Shown: piece by piece, positions 27,397 to 38,877 of the stretch
Layout of the letters: each line of letters starts with the position of its first letter
Position numbering within the stretch: position 1 is the stretch's first letter
DNA from: Sipunculus nudus
Taxonomy: Eukaryota > Annelida > Sipuncula > Golfingiida > Sipunculidae
Direction of reading: 5' to 3'
Assembly (NCBI GenBank): GCA_026874595.1
Contig: CM049310.1
Span: 69,141,556-69,205,555, forward strand
Length of the DNA stretch: 64,000 bases
Made by a program: the position numbers and the translations under genes
The notes under the pieces: model-generated
Told to the model about the DNA's origin: nothing
What the model saw: only the letters and a program-made list of their open reading frames with translations
Databases searched by the model: none

Positions 27397-29190
27397 TTTT
27401 ATTTTCCATAGATTGATTCCAACTTTTAAATGTCTTATCTTTCACGTGATTTATTGTAATGAAATATAATTAGATGTACTGGTAAAAGCATAAGGATTTA
27501 TCAGCAAGTGGGTAATCTGAACATTGAGGGGATAACCTGGAATGGGAGAGTAACCGGAACTCTTTACACAAGGCACAACTTTACCTGAACATTCCACATT
27601 GAAATAAAATAAGGACCGACAAGTTTGATTGAGTGCGACTTAAAATCTAGGGAGGCAATATCTATGATTTTTTTTTCTTTATAAAAATGACACTGCCGGG
27701 GACAAAATATCTTATTTGAAATGAAAATGTCAGAATCAATCGTGCAAGGTGCCACTTGTATTTTTATAGTAACCATGGTAACAGGAATTGCTTTATCAAT
27801 TATTGTGTATAAAAGACTATGAAGTTTTTATTATCAACGTCTGAACCGGCCGCAATCCTACAGCGGATCTTCTTTAACCAGCAAATAAAAAAGCTGCAGG
27901 CCACTCGAAATTGCTTTTCACCAGTCGGTGCCTATTGGAATTCGGATTATTCTCTCAAACATAAATAACGTCACACACTGTGATTGTAAATTGCATGAGG
28001 GAGTAAAGACCTTACATGAATTGGAAAACTTGGTGACAAGAACTGACCTTTGTATTTCACACGTTTTCTGGGTTCTCACGATCAAGGGACAGGGTGCTTC
28101 TTATATTCTGTGTTATAAAACCCTTTCTTTAACATGAACCATACACATGCAAATATGCCAACCCTCTTTCTTTGGTGACGGGGTTTAATAAATTACATTG
28201 TTAATACTGTCCACTGTGAAAATCCTAGTTTCACTTTTATTTTGGATATTAAATGGGACGCCTACGTCTAAACAAAAAACGATAATCATTACCTTGTTGT
28301 TCGTTCATTAATAATTTAAAATTTTTATTTTGCATTAAATATAATGTGGATAATAGCCATGTAATATCCATATTATCGGCGAGTCTGCTGGCTATATATA
28401 AAAGAAAGCATCATTAAAATCTTACTAAGGGAATTGGTTAAAAATTAAGGGCCACCATGCAGCTCTGACTGCCTATCGCTCTGCATTTACCTGCTCTCTG
28501 ACACTGCGCTTTCTGTGCTGTTTCTTTTTGATATAATGTCAGTCTTACATTTAAATATACACACAGACATAGACATGGATGCCAAAACATTATAGCCGTC
28601 CTGGTGCTCAAACCCAAATTTCATATGAAGTTGGTTTCATTCATGCATTTTATAAACCCTATAACTCACGAACACACACAAAAAAATCTTTTAGGTGACA
28701 AGTTTGGTAGTTTCAAATTTAATATCACATATTCTGGCACGACCATTCTTTTAATCTGATCTACTGAGAGTATTGATTTGTTTTTGAGAGAATTATTGAC
28801 TGTCCAAAATAAAAAAAATTATTAATATGCAGAAAGGTAATGACATTTGGTTTCTTAGAATTTGATGACGAGCATTGTGAATCTTATCAATTTCTTTCAT
28901 TTTTAAATGTCACTTTTGCAACTGGATATTAACATTTTACTGGATCCAATAATACAAGATTAATTTAATTGCAGTAAATCCAAAATTAAAAAAAACTTTT
29001 TTGAAAACCAGGCTTGGTTCTGTAATTACCATGAAAACATTAGCCCACAACTATAAATAAGTTATTGGCAGTTACCAATCATCTTTAACCTTGATCAACA
29101 AAAATATACTGTATGTTTGTTTATGATGGGACATGTAGTGCAGTTCTTATATCCTAAGGTTTGCATAAAAGATCTTCACGATAACTACCC
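27397..29190. other. Gene-free stretch
   Basis: I see nothing supportable in this AT-rich stretch: no splice-flanked coding frame, no array and no element ends. Confidence 0.4.
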
Positions 29191-29262
29191 CCGCAAGGAG
29201 GGTATGCGTTCATCCCCGTTCTTGTGTGTTTGTGTGTTTGTGTGTTTGTTCACAACATAACT
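29191..29262 (-). mobile_element. Fragment of the CCTCCGCC-ended repeat (member 5)
   Basis: GGAGGGTATGCGTTCATCCCC, a GTGTGTTT-rich part and TTGTTCACAACATAACT match the terminal 70 bp of the family in reverse orientation. The rest of the element is absent. Confidence 0.6.
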
Positions 29263-30201
29263 GTGCGCAATATCATCGACTAGTCTTCGGACAAATCAAT
29301 ACTGGCATATCTTACTACTGTGTCCTTCTGAAGAGAGGTTAAGTTGGTGTGGACGTTTCGGATTAATTAACGAGTTGAGTGATCTTCAATTCATTATTCT
29401 CAGACGAGCAGTGTGAAGGGGTTAAAAGTCACACTACTTTTGTACTTGCCTATAAATGAATACAAGACAGAATATCAGAATTTAAAGTTTGTAACTCTAA
29501 AGCATCTTGAATGACATATGTATATCATTCCGTAAATGGTAATTAATAAAAAATATTGACATTTTCTAATCGATTGGATATTAAAAAGTAAATGCATACA
29601 CCAACAAGATTATTCAAAGTAGATAATTGACATGTATCTAAAATAAATGAACGTTTAATAATATTACTTTTTACTTGGGAAATCGCATATATGGGGATAT
29701 CATTCTATTAGGCATTTCCTGTGTCTGAATTACAGTCTGAGAACTCATTTAAAACGTCAAAGTAAGCACCTGCCTCAAGGAGAGCTGATATTCAGCTTGA
29801 TATAGAAGCCGCCCTAAGGGTCACCCCGCCCAGGATCTCATTTCAATGCGAGTCGTCTGAAGTCTACCGGCAGACTCACTTGATTAGCTAATAACAGCAT
29901 ATTTGACGTGTATATGAAACCAACGCCGTTATTGCCACGAGCAATGACGCATGTTTCTGACCAGTTAATTCCCACCCTGCCAAAGTACAGTTCCTGTACT
30001 TAATAAATAATGTCATATCAATGTAATGAATGGCTGTTATATTTAACATTCCAATATATAAATGAAATAATATATTTATTTTTATTGTTTCTTCATCATT
30101 TTTTTTTTAGAAAAGAACTTTTTTAGTAAAATTATCGATGCATTTTATAATGATAAAACGTCTCAAATTTGTTGCTGTTTGTACGCTTGTGTGTAGGCGA
30201 C
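29263..30201. other. Gene-free stretch
   Basis: I see no gene, array or element ends in this interval. Confidence 0.4.
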
Positions 30202-30455
30202 TTAGGCCGGGTTGATGTTCATATGAGACAGGACAAAACATATCAGGAAAGAAACTGCTAGAAATACCCTTATGAAAGAAATACTAATCTGTATCAGATT
30301 AAGTTTGATTAACTTTAATTCTTCTCGTAAATTTCTGATATCCTGTTTTTCGGCGCAAACCAAAGCTGTAACACGGCTGTTAACCCTGGCCGCCTCTAGT
30401 TGGTCAGATCGATCAAAGGCGCGTTCCAAAAACGATGGGGCAAAAAAGGTCCAGT
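30202..30455 (-). other. Candidate terminal exon: coiled coil plus C-terminal membrane segment
   Basis: On the minus strand an open frame runs from a plausible acceptor (pyrimidine-rich, ...CTTATAGCAG|) near 30455 to a stop at 30202. It encodes a charged, heptad-like stretch (KQDIRNLREELKLIKLNLIQ) followed by about 20 hydrophobic residues and a short tail. That layout would suit a tail-anchored or type-II membrane protein. No family is recognised and no upstream exon was found; the opposite strand is also open, so chance is possible. Confidence 0.22.
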
Positions 30456-31290
30456 ATACTGCTATAAGAAAGACCTGGGAACTAACATACCTGTCACTAA
30501 GTACAGAGACATACAGATAAAACTAAAGCATATTAAAAAATCCTAATGGAAGGATTCATAACAACTTTCCACAGATGTGTAATAAAATATGAGCTATTTT
30601 ACTGTATATTTTGCTATTTTATAGCCTCAGGAACGAGTTTTATTTGAAAGGTTTTATTAGGCTGGTTCGCAATTCCGCCCGTTCAACTAAAACCCTTTTA
30701 TCTGAGGCCACCGCGCAAGGTCATACTCAGTTCCCAGATCTTATTGGCTACATGATGGGCAAGCGCAATTCCGGCCCTCTAACATTAGAGAGTCTACGAC
30801 CAAGGTACTAGCGTCTGGTGTCTTTACGTCTTGCATCGAGGACCGCACTGTAACCCTCCATGAGAATGCAAATATTTTCGTAATTTTTTCATCTTCTGGC
30901 CTATAAATCAATCATTAGCTGTTTTAGTATACTTTCTAGCAACACCTGCCATGTGCGACGTATATTCCATTTTAACTCAGCATATTATTGGTTAATCCCT
31001 CTGCATGTTTGTTGAATTTCTGACCGAATTTTTATACAGGCATGGCTCGCATCGGTTTCTAGACGGCAGCCAACATGTACGCAACACAGGAAATAACTCG
31101 TTGCCATAGAGACAGATTTTCAGTTTTGTGTTGTATTGTTTTGTGTTCATTTATCATTCGTAGCCTAATTTTAACATTATCGGCTGTTTAACACCATATC
31201 GATGGAACAGGATAATTGACTGTTCTAGTTCCTTCCTCCGTATAAATTGCTTGTATCACGACTACTTTTAGGCTGACCAGCCCAATATAA
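30456..31290. other. Gene-free stretch
   Basis: A 66-codon plus-strand open frame at 30611-30811 has no recognisable domain. I see nothing else supportable here. Confidence 0.35.
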
Positions 31291-31368
31291 AAGCCACATA
31301 GTCGTGTATTCACGCTCCGGGCCACATACGAGAGAGTTGCTTGCAAGGCGCGAGAGTTGTGAGGCCGG
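31291..31368 (+). promoter_or_regulatory. TATA-type promoter-like segment before the 32-bp array
   Basis: CAATATAAAAGCC (about 31286-31298) is a good TATA box followed by GC-richer sequence (GCTCCGGGCCACATACGAGAGAG) leading straight into the 32-bp array. The layout resembles a promoter and leader of a transcribed unit, perhaps a retroelement. This is inference from sequence layout only. Confidence 0.35.
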
Positions 31369-31848
31369 TAGCGGGAGTATTTATACGACAGAGGTAGTCG
31401 TAGCGGGAGTATTTATACGACAGAGGTAGTCGTAGCGGGAGTATTTATACGACAGAGGTAGTCGTAGCGGGAGTATTAATACGACAGAGGTAGTCGTAGC
31501 GGGAGTATTTACACGACAGAGGTAGTCGTAGCGGGAGTATTTATACGACAGAGGTAGTCGTAGCGGGAGTATTAATACGACAGAGGTAGTCGTAGCGGGA
31601 GTATTTACACGACAGAGGTAGTCGTAGCGGGAGTATTTATACGACAGAGGTAGTCGTAGCGGGAGTATTTATACGACAGAGGTAGTCGTAGCGGGAGTAT
31701 TTATACGACAGAGGTAGTCGTAGCGGGAGTATTTATACGACAGAGGTAGTCGTAGCGGGAGTGTTTATACGACAGAGGTAGTCGTAGCGGGAGTATTTAT
31801 ACGACAGAGGTAGTCGTTGCGGGAGTATTTATACGACAGAGGTAGTCG
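31369..31848. repeat. 32-bp minisatellite, 15 units
   Basis: The unit TAGCGGGAGTATTTATACGA + CAGAGGTAGTCG repeats at exact 32-bp steps (31369, 31401, 31433 and so on). Each unit holds TACGAC-AGAGGTA-GTCGTA, a 6-bp inverted repeat with a 7-nt loop. Variants ATTAATA and ATTTACA occur in the fixed order normal-TAATA-TTACA, once in units 3-5 and again in units 6-8, so a 96-bp block was duplicated as a whole. Confidence 0.95.
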
Positions 31849-32290
31849 CAGAACGCCAGCAACTTGCCCGCAGCCAGCCCTCAGATTACCAGCAGGAAGA
31901 CAGTAACTGGCCCTCACGTTCCTCGTAAACCTCGCTCCATGCCCGCAGAAATGACGGGATACACACGCAGGTCGGCGGTACCGACACCGTTCCTCGTTAG
32001 AAAATCTCACGCTTTATGCCCGCATCTGACGCGTTATGGCGCGAAATCGCCACAGGTCCACGGCCAACATACTTTCTTCAAGCGGGCTAACTGCCTGTGG
32101 CTTGCTGCCGCCACGAGCCTCGTGCTGGTGTTCTGCGTGGACTTTGCGAGCAAACTCCCTCAGCTCACCCGGACCAAGTTTTGAGCATGTTCAAAATTTG
32201 GCTGCGGGCAAGTCCGGGGAAAATACGGGCAAGATACTGCGAGGTCCGTGCCAACTGCGTGGAGCTGCGGGCAGCAAAAAGTTGAACCCT
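31849..32290 (+). other. GC-rich unit with open frames after the 32-bp array
   Basis: This interval is strikingly GC-rich for the window (GCCCGCAGCCAGCCC, CGCCACGAGCCTCGTGC, GGAGCTGCGGGCAGC). A 106-codon frame opens at 31864, rich in Arg, Pro and Thr with a hydrophobic stretch near its end; overlapping frames exist in the other phases and on the other strand. Together with the upstream TATA box and array it may be the leader region of an unrecognised retroelement or a genuine first exon. No domain is identified. Confidence 0.3.
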
Positions 32291-32763
32291 TAAGTTGCAC
32301 GCAGTGCTAATGTGACAGGTGCTTAAGATTAACAAGGCAATACTATTAAGTGATTTTTTTTTAATTATATGATCTCTGAAACGTGTTTCATGTAATACTG
32401 AGGAACCACATGACGGCGTAAATTGATTCCTCCACACAGGCAGTACACGATGACAGAGCTAAAATTAGTAATGTTGTCCAATCTGAGACAAAGATTAATT
32501 GAAACATGAGCTGCGTTACAAAATCTCCCCAGGCAGAGACATGGTGTATTGTTTAATATATGTCAATACATCAACAGGAGCCGAGGGTTTTTCCTTTATC
32601 CCTAAGGACCAAAAAAAAAATGAGTGTATCGTTAACGTCGTGTGATTGTAGAGAACTTATCCGATGCCGCCTAATAAATAATATAATAACCATTCTGGAG
32701 TTTTAAAATGGCTAAGGACAACGTGCCTTGACAATATCACTGGAGTATACCAATGATAAGCAG
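32291..32763. other. Gene-free stretch
   Basis: I see nothing supportable here beyond the end of the GC-rich unit. Confidence 0.4.
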
Positions 32764-33012
32764 TAGTATATATATATATATATCAACTTATTTATTTTAC
32801 AAGGATTGCACAAATAGCGATCATAACTAATCAAGGCACTCCCTATGGCTCCGATGATGGCGTTCGGTAATCTGTATGGGTGGAGGAAAACCGGAGAACC
32901 CGGAGAAAACCAACGGCCTTGGACGGGCAACTACAACCCATTCTCATAGCCACACCGGGGATCGAACCCGGATCGCCAGCGGAGAGAGACGAGCGCTTTA
33001 CCACTTGTACAT
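32764..33012 (-). mobile_element. tRNA-derived SINE
   Basis: Read on the minus strand the head has a pol III A box (AGTGGTAAAGCGCTCG) and B box (GGGTTCGATCCCCGG). The body follows with TTTTCTCCGGGTTCTCCGG and TTTTCCTCCACCCATAC, and the tail is (AT)n at 32764-32782. Such heads and CTCCGG bodies are known from SINEs in bivalves and other invertebrates. The tRNA part lacks a proper acceptor stem, so it is not a functional tRNA gene. Confidence 0.85.
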
Positions 33013-33700
33013 ATATTATTACTGTCAGTTATACGAATCCGTAATCCAAAACGAAAGAGTCATAAATCTCCTGGACGTTGCCACTGTGCCATTCCCCCTT
33101 TTGTTTTTTTTTTAATTTAATAAGATATATATCTGTATATGTATGAAAGGTTTCAAGGGATTACCGGTAAGGCTAACATATCAGTAAATATCAGTTTCAG
33201 TTGTACGCCTACAGCGCTGACTGATTGAGAAAAGAACAATAAAAAAATCGCAAATCGACAGCACGGGCTTCCTTGTATGCAGTAAATTTGGTTGTTTTGC
33301 TCATATAAGTAATTTACTCGGAATTTCTTGACGTGCATGTACAATTCATGTACATGTATTTATGATCTTTATAACAGAAAACATTAATGAATTGTACAGA
33401 AAGAAAGGAAAGGAAATTCGCAATTTGTCACACAAAAATTGTTTAATAATGCTATATCAAATGAAAAGGTACAGATATCAATAAAATGTCAATTCAATCA
33501 TCTAAATATCCATGATAAAATCTCTCCTGAATGGAAGAAAAAATGTTTCAGATGATTTGCATAATATAATATATACATACATGTATGTTGTTACGGAACC
33601 TAATATAAACAAATCACGTATGCGTGATGAACACAAATTTTTTAATGGAGATAAAAAAAAATCAGATTCTGTAATGTCTAGGGGAATGAATAAAGAAGTC
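33013..33700. other. Gene-free stretch
   Basis: AT-rich DNA with a 79-codon plus-strand frame at 33512-33751 that contains no recognised motif. I see no gene. Confidence 0.4.
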
Positions 33701-33704
33701 AGTG

Positions 33705-34333
33705 TTTTTTTTTTAACAAATAACTATAATTTATTTTTAAAACAACCCTAACAATACAATACACTAAATCAATACAATTATACAGTAAAACAGCGTTATA
33801 GCAACAAGTCAATACAATCACACAGAAAGATAATGGTACAATACCTCGATACCAACACCATCACCACAGTAAGTCCTATGAATGTAAACACTCGGAGAAT
33901 GACAGTCCAGTGGAAAGTTCTTGCAACAACACAGAAAGTAAACTGAAGTCCAAATGTATAAAATCCAGGAGAAAGTTCTTGAAATTCTATAATTGCCGCA
34001 TTCGTCGGATTATTCCTGAAGCACGCTTCTGCGTCCGCTGGAATCTGCTCTGCTCCTGACCTCTAGTTCTAAAATACAGCCCCTTTATATACCTTCACAC
34101 CCCAAGCCGGGAATTTTCCACTTCTCGAACAGTCTATAAGGACTCTACTCAACAGTAAACACGCGTTTAAGGAATTCTCTAGAAAGAACAGCGCTGTGTA
34201 TCTCCACACACTAGGCTCATCACGTGACCCACGACCAGGCGTGAAAACTCAAGGCTCACATGACAACGAGAGTTCAACCAGTACGGATTAAACATAAAAT
34301 GTAACAACAACACGAGTTACGCCCGTGTCACAC
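33705..34333 (-). mobile_element. LTR-like unit (possible solo LTR)
   Basis: On the minus strand the unit begins TGTGACACGGGCGTAACTCG, has a TATA box (TATATAAAGGGG, about 34092-34081) and, some 350 bp later, AATAAA (33735-33730). This order (TG start, TATA, poly-A signal) fits the U3-R-U5 layout of an LTR. There are no retroviral-type coding regions nearby and I could not find a clean target duplication, so the exact 3' end is uncertain. Confidence 0.4.
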
Positions 34334-34335
34334 AA

Positions 34336-36258
34336 TAAAAAGAGCACCTGTAACAATGTATACATACAACTGGTCTGTATTAATGGAAACTTAAAGTATC
34401 AGTACTTATCATATTGTCTATATATATTTAAATAAATTTGTTATGGTGTTGAGCTTAGTATGATATCAATACTATCAATCTCAGTATTCAGTTTGATTAT
34501 ATTTACTTTATTCTTATAATTATTATATGAGGACTTGAACGTTTTTGGACTTTAACAGCCGGGAATCATAGAACGTTTGTCCTAAGGGGGGGGGGTCATA
34601 CTCCATGTATCCAGTTATATTTCAAATTATTTTTCGGAGGGGCTATGTTGTGTAACAAGACAGAAAGCACTCAGTGAATCATGGAGACGGGTGTGTTGTT
34701 GTGTTATCTGTACATATTAAATAAGCGCCATCTGTCGTATTTTGGATGAAACTATAAACTTTTGGGCAAGTGCAAAGTAATGAACGGAAGCGTAACCCAG
34801 TAAGGGTAATATACGGACAAACATAACGCTACAAAGATGTTCAGGCTCATGCAGGCCTCTTCAACTTGTTTGCTGTCTGTATACATTTATACTTACGTTT
34901 ATATATTTGTGCGGCTATTACTTTGGCATCTGACGAAGAACTATACGTATAATACTAATCCAGGTTAGTAAGATCACTAATGGATAGTATATAAAGCATA
35001 CACGTCAATCATGATTTCGGGGGTTATACACATTTGGCGAAGTGACCCGCATTTGATACTCAAAGTTTGTGGCAATGGGGCTTCTTAAATTCTCTTAAAC
35101 CTGCCGCAATAAATCATCAAAAGGAGAGATCCCAGGTGTAACCAGGAAAATAGAAACGATATAAGCACCACGTGTCAGTCCATTGACAAATGTTTAATCT
35201 TACAGTTTACGGCATTAGGTAGCATGTCATTGTTTGGTAGTGTAACCTCCATGTCATAAACCTTATGTCAATCAAATAGAAAAAAAAAACACATACATAT
35301 CGATATATAGTAAGCATTTAAGGGAGGTCCTTTAAGAATTATAAGGTTGATAATCATTGCAGGTTACCAGTTTCAAAGTTGCCTAAAGCGGCTTGTTTGG
35401 ATACCGTGCATGCATTACGATTTGTTTGTAGGATATTTCTGTGGAAAAAAAAGATGACAAAAAAAAAGAATTCTTGACAGAAGAATGATTGAAAAAATAG
35501 AAGCAATAATCAAATACCATATTATACATTAGACTTCAGATCAATATCTTTAAGAAAGACGGTATAAGCTGTATTTATTAATCCATGAGAATAACAATTC
35601 CGTTATATTTCTGTTGTGCGGTATTGGGTGTGGAGAAAAACACTCATGGAAAAACGTTTTGTTTACATATTACTAAGCGTATTTGTGTAAATGTCATCTT
35701 TTGCCGAGTAAATAGGTTATATGCTTTTATTTATTTATTTTTTACTTTCTTAAAGTTTATTGTTTATATTATGCATACAAAATTTTGGCTAGACAAGAAT
35801 ACTCTTTTCTTCTGTCATTCACCCCCATAACCGAATCCCATTAAGTTTATTATCTTGGGTTCAATCAAATACAAATAATCACACAAAGAACACGCGACTG
35901 CTAGACCATGAACTTTCACTTCAGAAACAGCACTTAAATTTGAGAAAACAATCACAAATTTTTCAATACAGGAACTTCAATGCCAATGAAGTTCTCAAAT
36001 ACGACGTGGGCCTCTATTCAGGCAGATTAGTGTATCACGAGAGGAATAAACGAATACACCCCTTATAATGCTGCTTTTTTCCAAAAGTGTTTGTCCAGTC
36101 GACATCCTCCTTTCACTCTGTAAGGATTCGACCACACAACTGGCAAAAGAACCCTTGGTAATAAACATAGTTATAGCAATTATCGAGTGTTTCTGAACAA
36201 TCAAATATCTATACCCTTGTTCCACATTAATAATGTGATACAGTGTAGGCATTAAGTG
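34336..36258. other. Gene-free stretch
   Basis: I see no supported gene. An 81-codon plus-strand frame at 35585-35830 is hydrophobic and compositionally like translated AT-rich DNA. Confidence 0.4.
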
Positions 36259-36429
36259 CAGTAGCGGATCCAGGATTTTGAAAAGGGAAGGGTCCACAAT
36301 ATGAAGACCAAAAAGAAATACCAAGTAGAAGATCCACTGGTTCAGAAAGGGGGGGGGGGGGGGTAGGCCGCAAAAGGTGGTTTAAACCCCTCAAAAAGGC
36401 TTACGGCGGCTCAAAAGGATCCGCCACTG
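36259..36429. mobile_element. Short MITE with CAGTGGCGGATCC-type ends
   Basis: The left end is CAGTAGCGGATCCAGGATTTT and the right end AAAAGGATCCGCCACTG, inverted copies of each other. A poly-G run (36349-36363) lies inside. Related single ends occur at 51405-51425 and 58870-58886. Such ends are common in animal hAT-type MITEs; a target duplication is not clear here. Confidence 0.65.
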
Positions 36430-36777
36430 CAATGATAATCCTGTAATTTAAATCCATTTTTAGATCGTTAAGTGGCTCAAAATTATATTCGTGGTGACTT
36501 TTTCATTCACGGTGGTTTCCTACTCGTGATGTCACAAAAGTGCAACACAGCAGTGAGGCACAGACGTTCAAAAGTATATATTGTATATAAACTGTCTGAA
36601 TATACGCAAATATTGGCTTAGTATATGTCAAAATCAAAGGATTAATAAAATATACGGATACTTATACGGATACAATTATATGATCTCTTTATTTTTAATT
36701 TGCGTATTAGTTTTAATTTTTTTTCTATAGAGTTGTAGAAACTGGAGCGATATAATTCAAGAGATTCATTCAATGAA

Positions 36778-36785
<8 letters not shown>

Positions 36786-36829
<44 letters not shown>
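36786..36829. repeat. (AT)n microsatellite
   Basis: About 44 bp of TA dinucleotides. Confidence 0.95.
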
Positions 36830-36832
<3 letters not shown>

Positions 36833-37340
36833 TCTGAAATCTTATTTCTTCCTAATGTAGAGATATGTACGGTTGCTAAACATACATAAAAGTAATGCAT
36901 TCACACATGAAAACAATTAGAATTCCATTCACAATATATTGATGTTAATAACGGTTTCATACTCTTTTGAAATTGTCGTTGTTATTATTTAAAAGCCAAT
37001 AATGTTGGTCGGCAGGATTTACGTAAAAGTGTCTGTCATCGGACTCTTTATAACATATTGGTGGTGTTAGTCGCATATGATCCGCAAGGTGGCAGCAAAA
37101 GTTAATTTTCAAACTGCGTTCACCCATGAAAAAGCTCTTTCTGATCATATCGGTCCATACACTAAACAGTCTAACAAATCTTACAACCGTTATGGCTAAG
37201 AAACTGAGGAAAAGAAAAACAGCCAAAATTCTGAGTATAACGGTTCTCTTTCAATATCAGTTTACTTGGAATCGAATTAATCCGATATGATGAAATATCC
37301 ATAAAAGCAGAGAGTTACAACTCGTACTTGTATTTTACGG
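36830..37340. other. Spacer downstream of EF-hand gene A
   Basis: Contains an 89-codon minus-strand open frame (36957-37226) with a hydrophobic start but no recognised domain or splice support. An ATTAAA-type poly-A signal for gene A lies just upstream of this spacer at 37345-37350 (minus sense). Confidence 0.35.
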
Positions 37341-37375
37341 GTATTTTAATTGTTTCGTGCTTGGTAATTTTCCCC

Positions 37376-37468
37376 TTACAACGCCGGAGCCGGAGGGTCA
37401 AGGCCACACAGGTCCCATTCCTCCCGTAGGCCTGAGTCTGGGTCAAAGGTCTCAAGCAGGCAGTCAAA
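37376..37468 (-). CDS. Paralogue A exon 8 (terminal)
   Basis: Residues 258-287 and TAA. Acceptor GACCAG|TTTGAC. Contains the degenerate EF segment FDPDSGLREEWDL and ends LDPPAPAL. An ATTAAA signal lies about 26 nt past the stop. Confidence 0.85.
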   Translation of the reverse strand, partial: FDCLLETFDPDSGLREEWDLCGLDPPAPAL

Positions 37469-38844
37469 CTGGTCATATAAACAATTACATATCAACATAT
37501 AAATCAAGCATATACAATATAAATCATTTATTACATGGAAATAACTTTAAAAATCAAAGGGCCTATAATATTGCATTCAATATCTCAAGAAATAAAACAT
37601 ATTACAATTACAAGATATACTACCAAGTCCCTATATATGAATATGTATAAATATAATTCGTGATTTCTGTTTTTTTTTTTTTTTTTTTTAATTTTCATAA
37701 TGCATTAACCGAGTTAATCAGCTGTTACGAAACTTTGAACTCTAATTTTTTTGCTTCTATATACTCAACAAAAATCATCTCACCTGACATAACTCCCGAA
37801 ACTCGACTCCAGGGCGGACTGTCATGAAAAACATATAAATATTAGAAATCAGAGAAGTCTGAATTCGACAGAGATACGGATATGTGGGGTTCAAAGATAA
37901 TGTGAGCAAATACAAAACAAAGTAATCGTCTTTGTATTCTCTGTTATAATAAAACAGTATCCCTCAATCAAAGTCTTATATCAAGTCATATACTTCTCGT
38001 TCATGTTAAATTATAAAGTGAAGGTTTAACTGAAAGGAATCTTGGGCAGTGAAAATAAACAAAAACTTGTATACAGATGAATGTTACATTCTAAAAAATA
38101 TAACGTAACGAAATAGATTTTTTCTGGTTTAACTAAATTATAACCAATGTATTCATGATGCTATATATACATGTGTTACGTTAATGTCATGTGATCATAA
38201 GTGTGCTATACTGTTTTGTGTACAGTCCCTCTCCCTACAAATGTTTATGTATATGGAAAAGCTATGAGAGAGCTAGGTTCATGTTACTTGTATGTATATA
38301 TACAAGATTTCGAAAATTAAGGGCCTAATTTACGGAATTGCCACCACAATGTCTTCTATAAAAATGACGTGAATTCACTCTCTTAAAAGTCATATTGAGG
38401 CCCCATCTTTCATATTTGCCTTTGACGTTAATATTTTTCATATCATGACTTTAATTCATTTAAATTCAAACTGTAGTTTCTATTTTAATATTTTCCCTCA
38501 TCTCAAATTATTATTTTCATATCATGCATATTCCCCGATCTGGCGCTGGGACTAGTACGCGGTACTTAGGCCGGGTGTGTATGGGACGGGTTTCCATGGG
38601 CTGACACCGCCGCGCTTTCTGACTTATGATTCTTCCCGTAATAATTTCAAACTTGTCAGGAATGATCAGGAAATATGGCTTTAATGATCTCCTTCCCATA
38701 TCGACATATTTGGCATATTTCCAAACAATTTCTGAGGCGTGGCACAGAGGAGATGCGTGACACGCTTATAACTTACGCTTAAGTCCACCAAAAATTATAA
38801 GACGCTTAAGTCCACCAATGTCAATCATAATATTGATCGTTATA

Positions 38845-38877
<33 letters not shown>

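Noticed and set aside
27245-27445. Repetitive open frame over the 44-bp array
   Set aside because: Unit length is not a multiple of 3 and the frame shifts through all three phases; a by-product of the array.
32920-33005. Possible tRNA gene (A and B boxes, GGTTCGATCC)
   Set aside because: No acceptor stem pairing or anticodon arm of proper form, and the sequence continues into a SINE body with an (AT)n tail.
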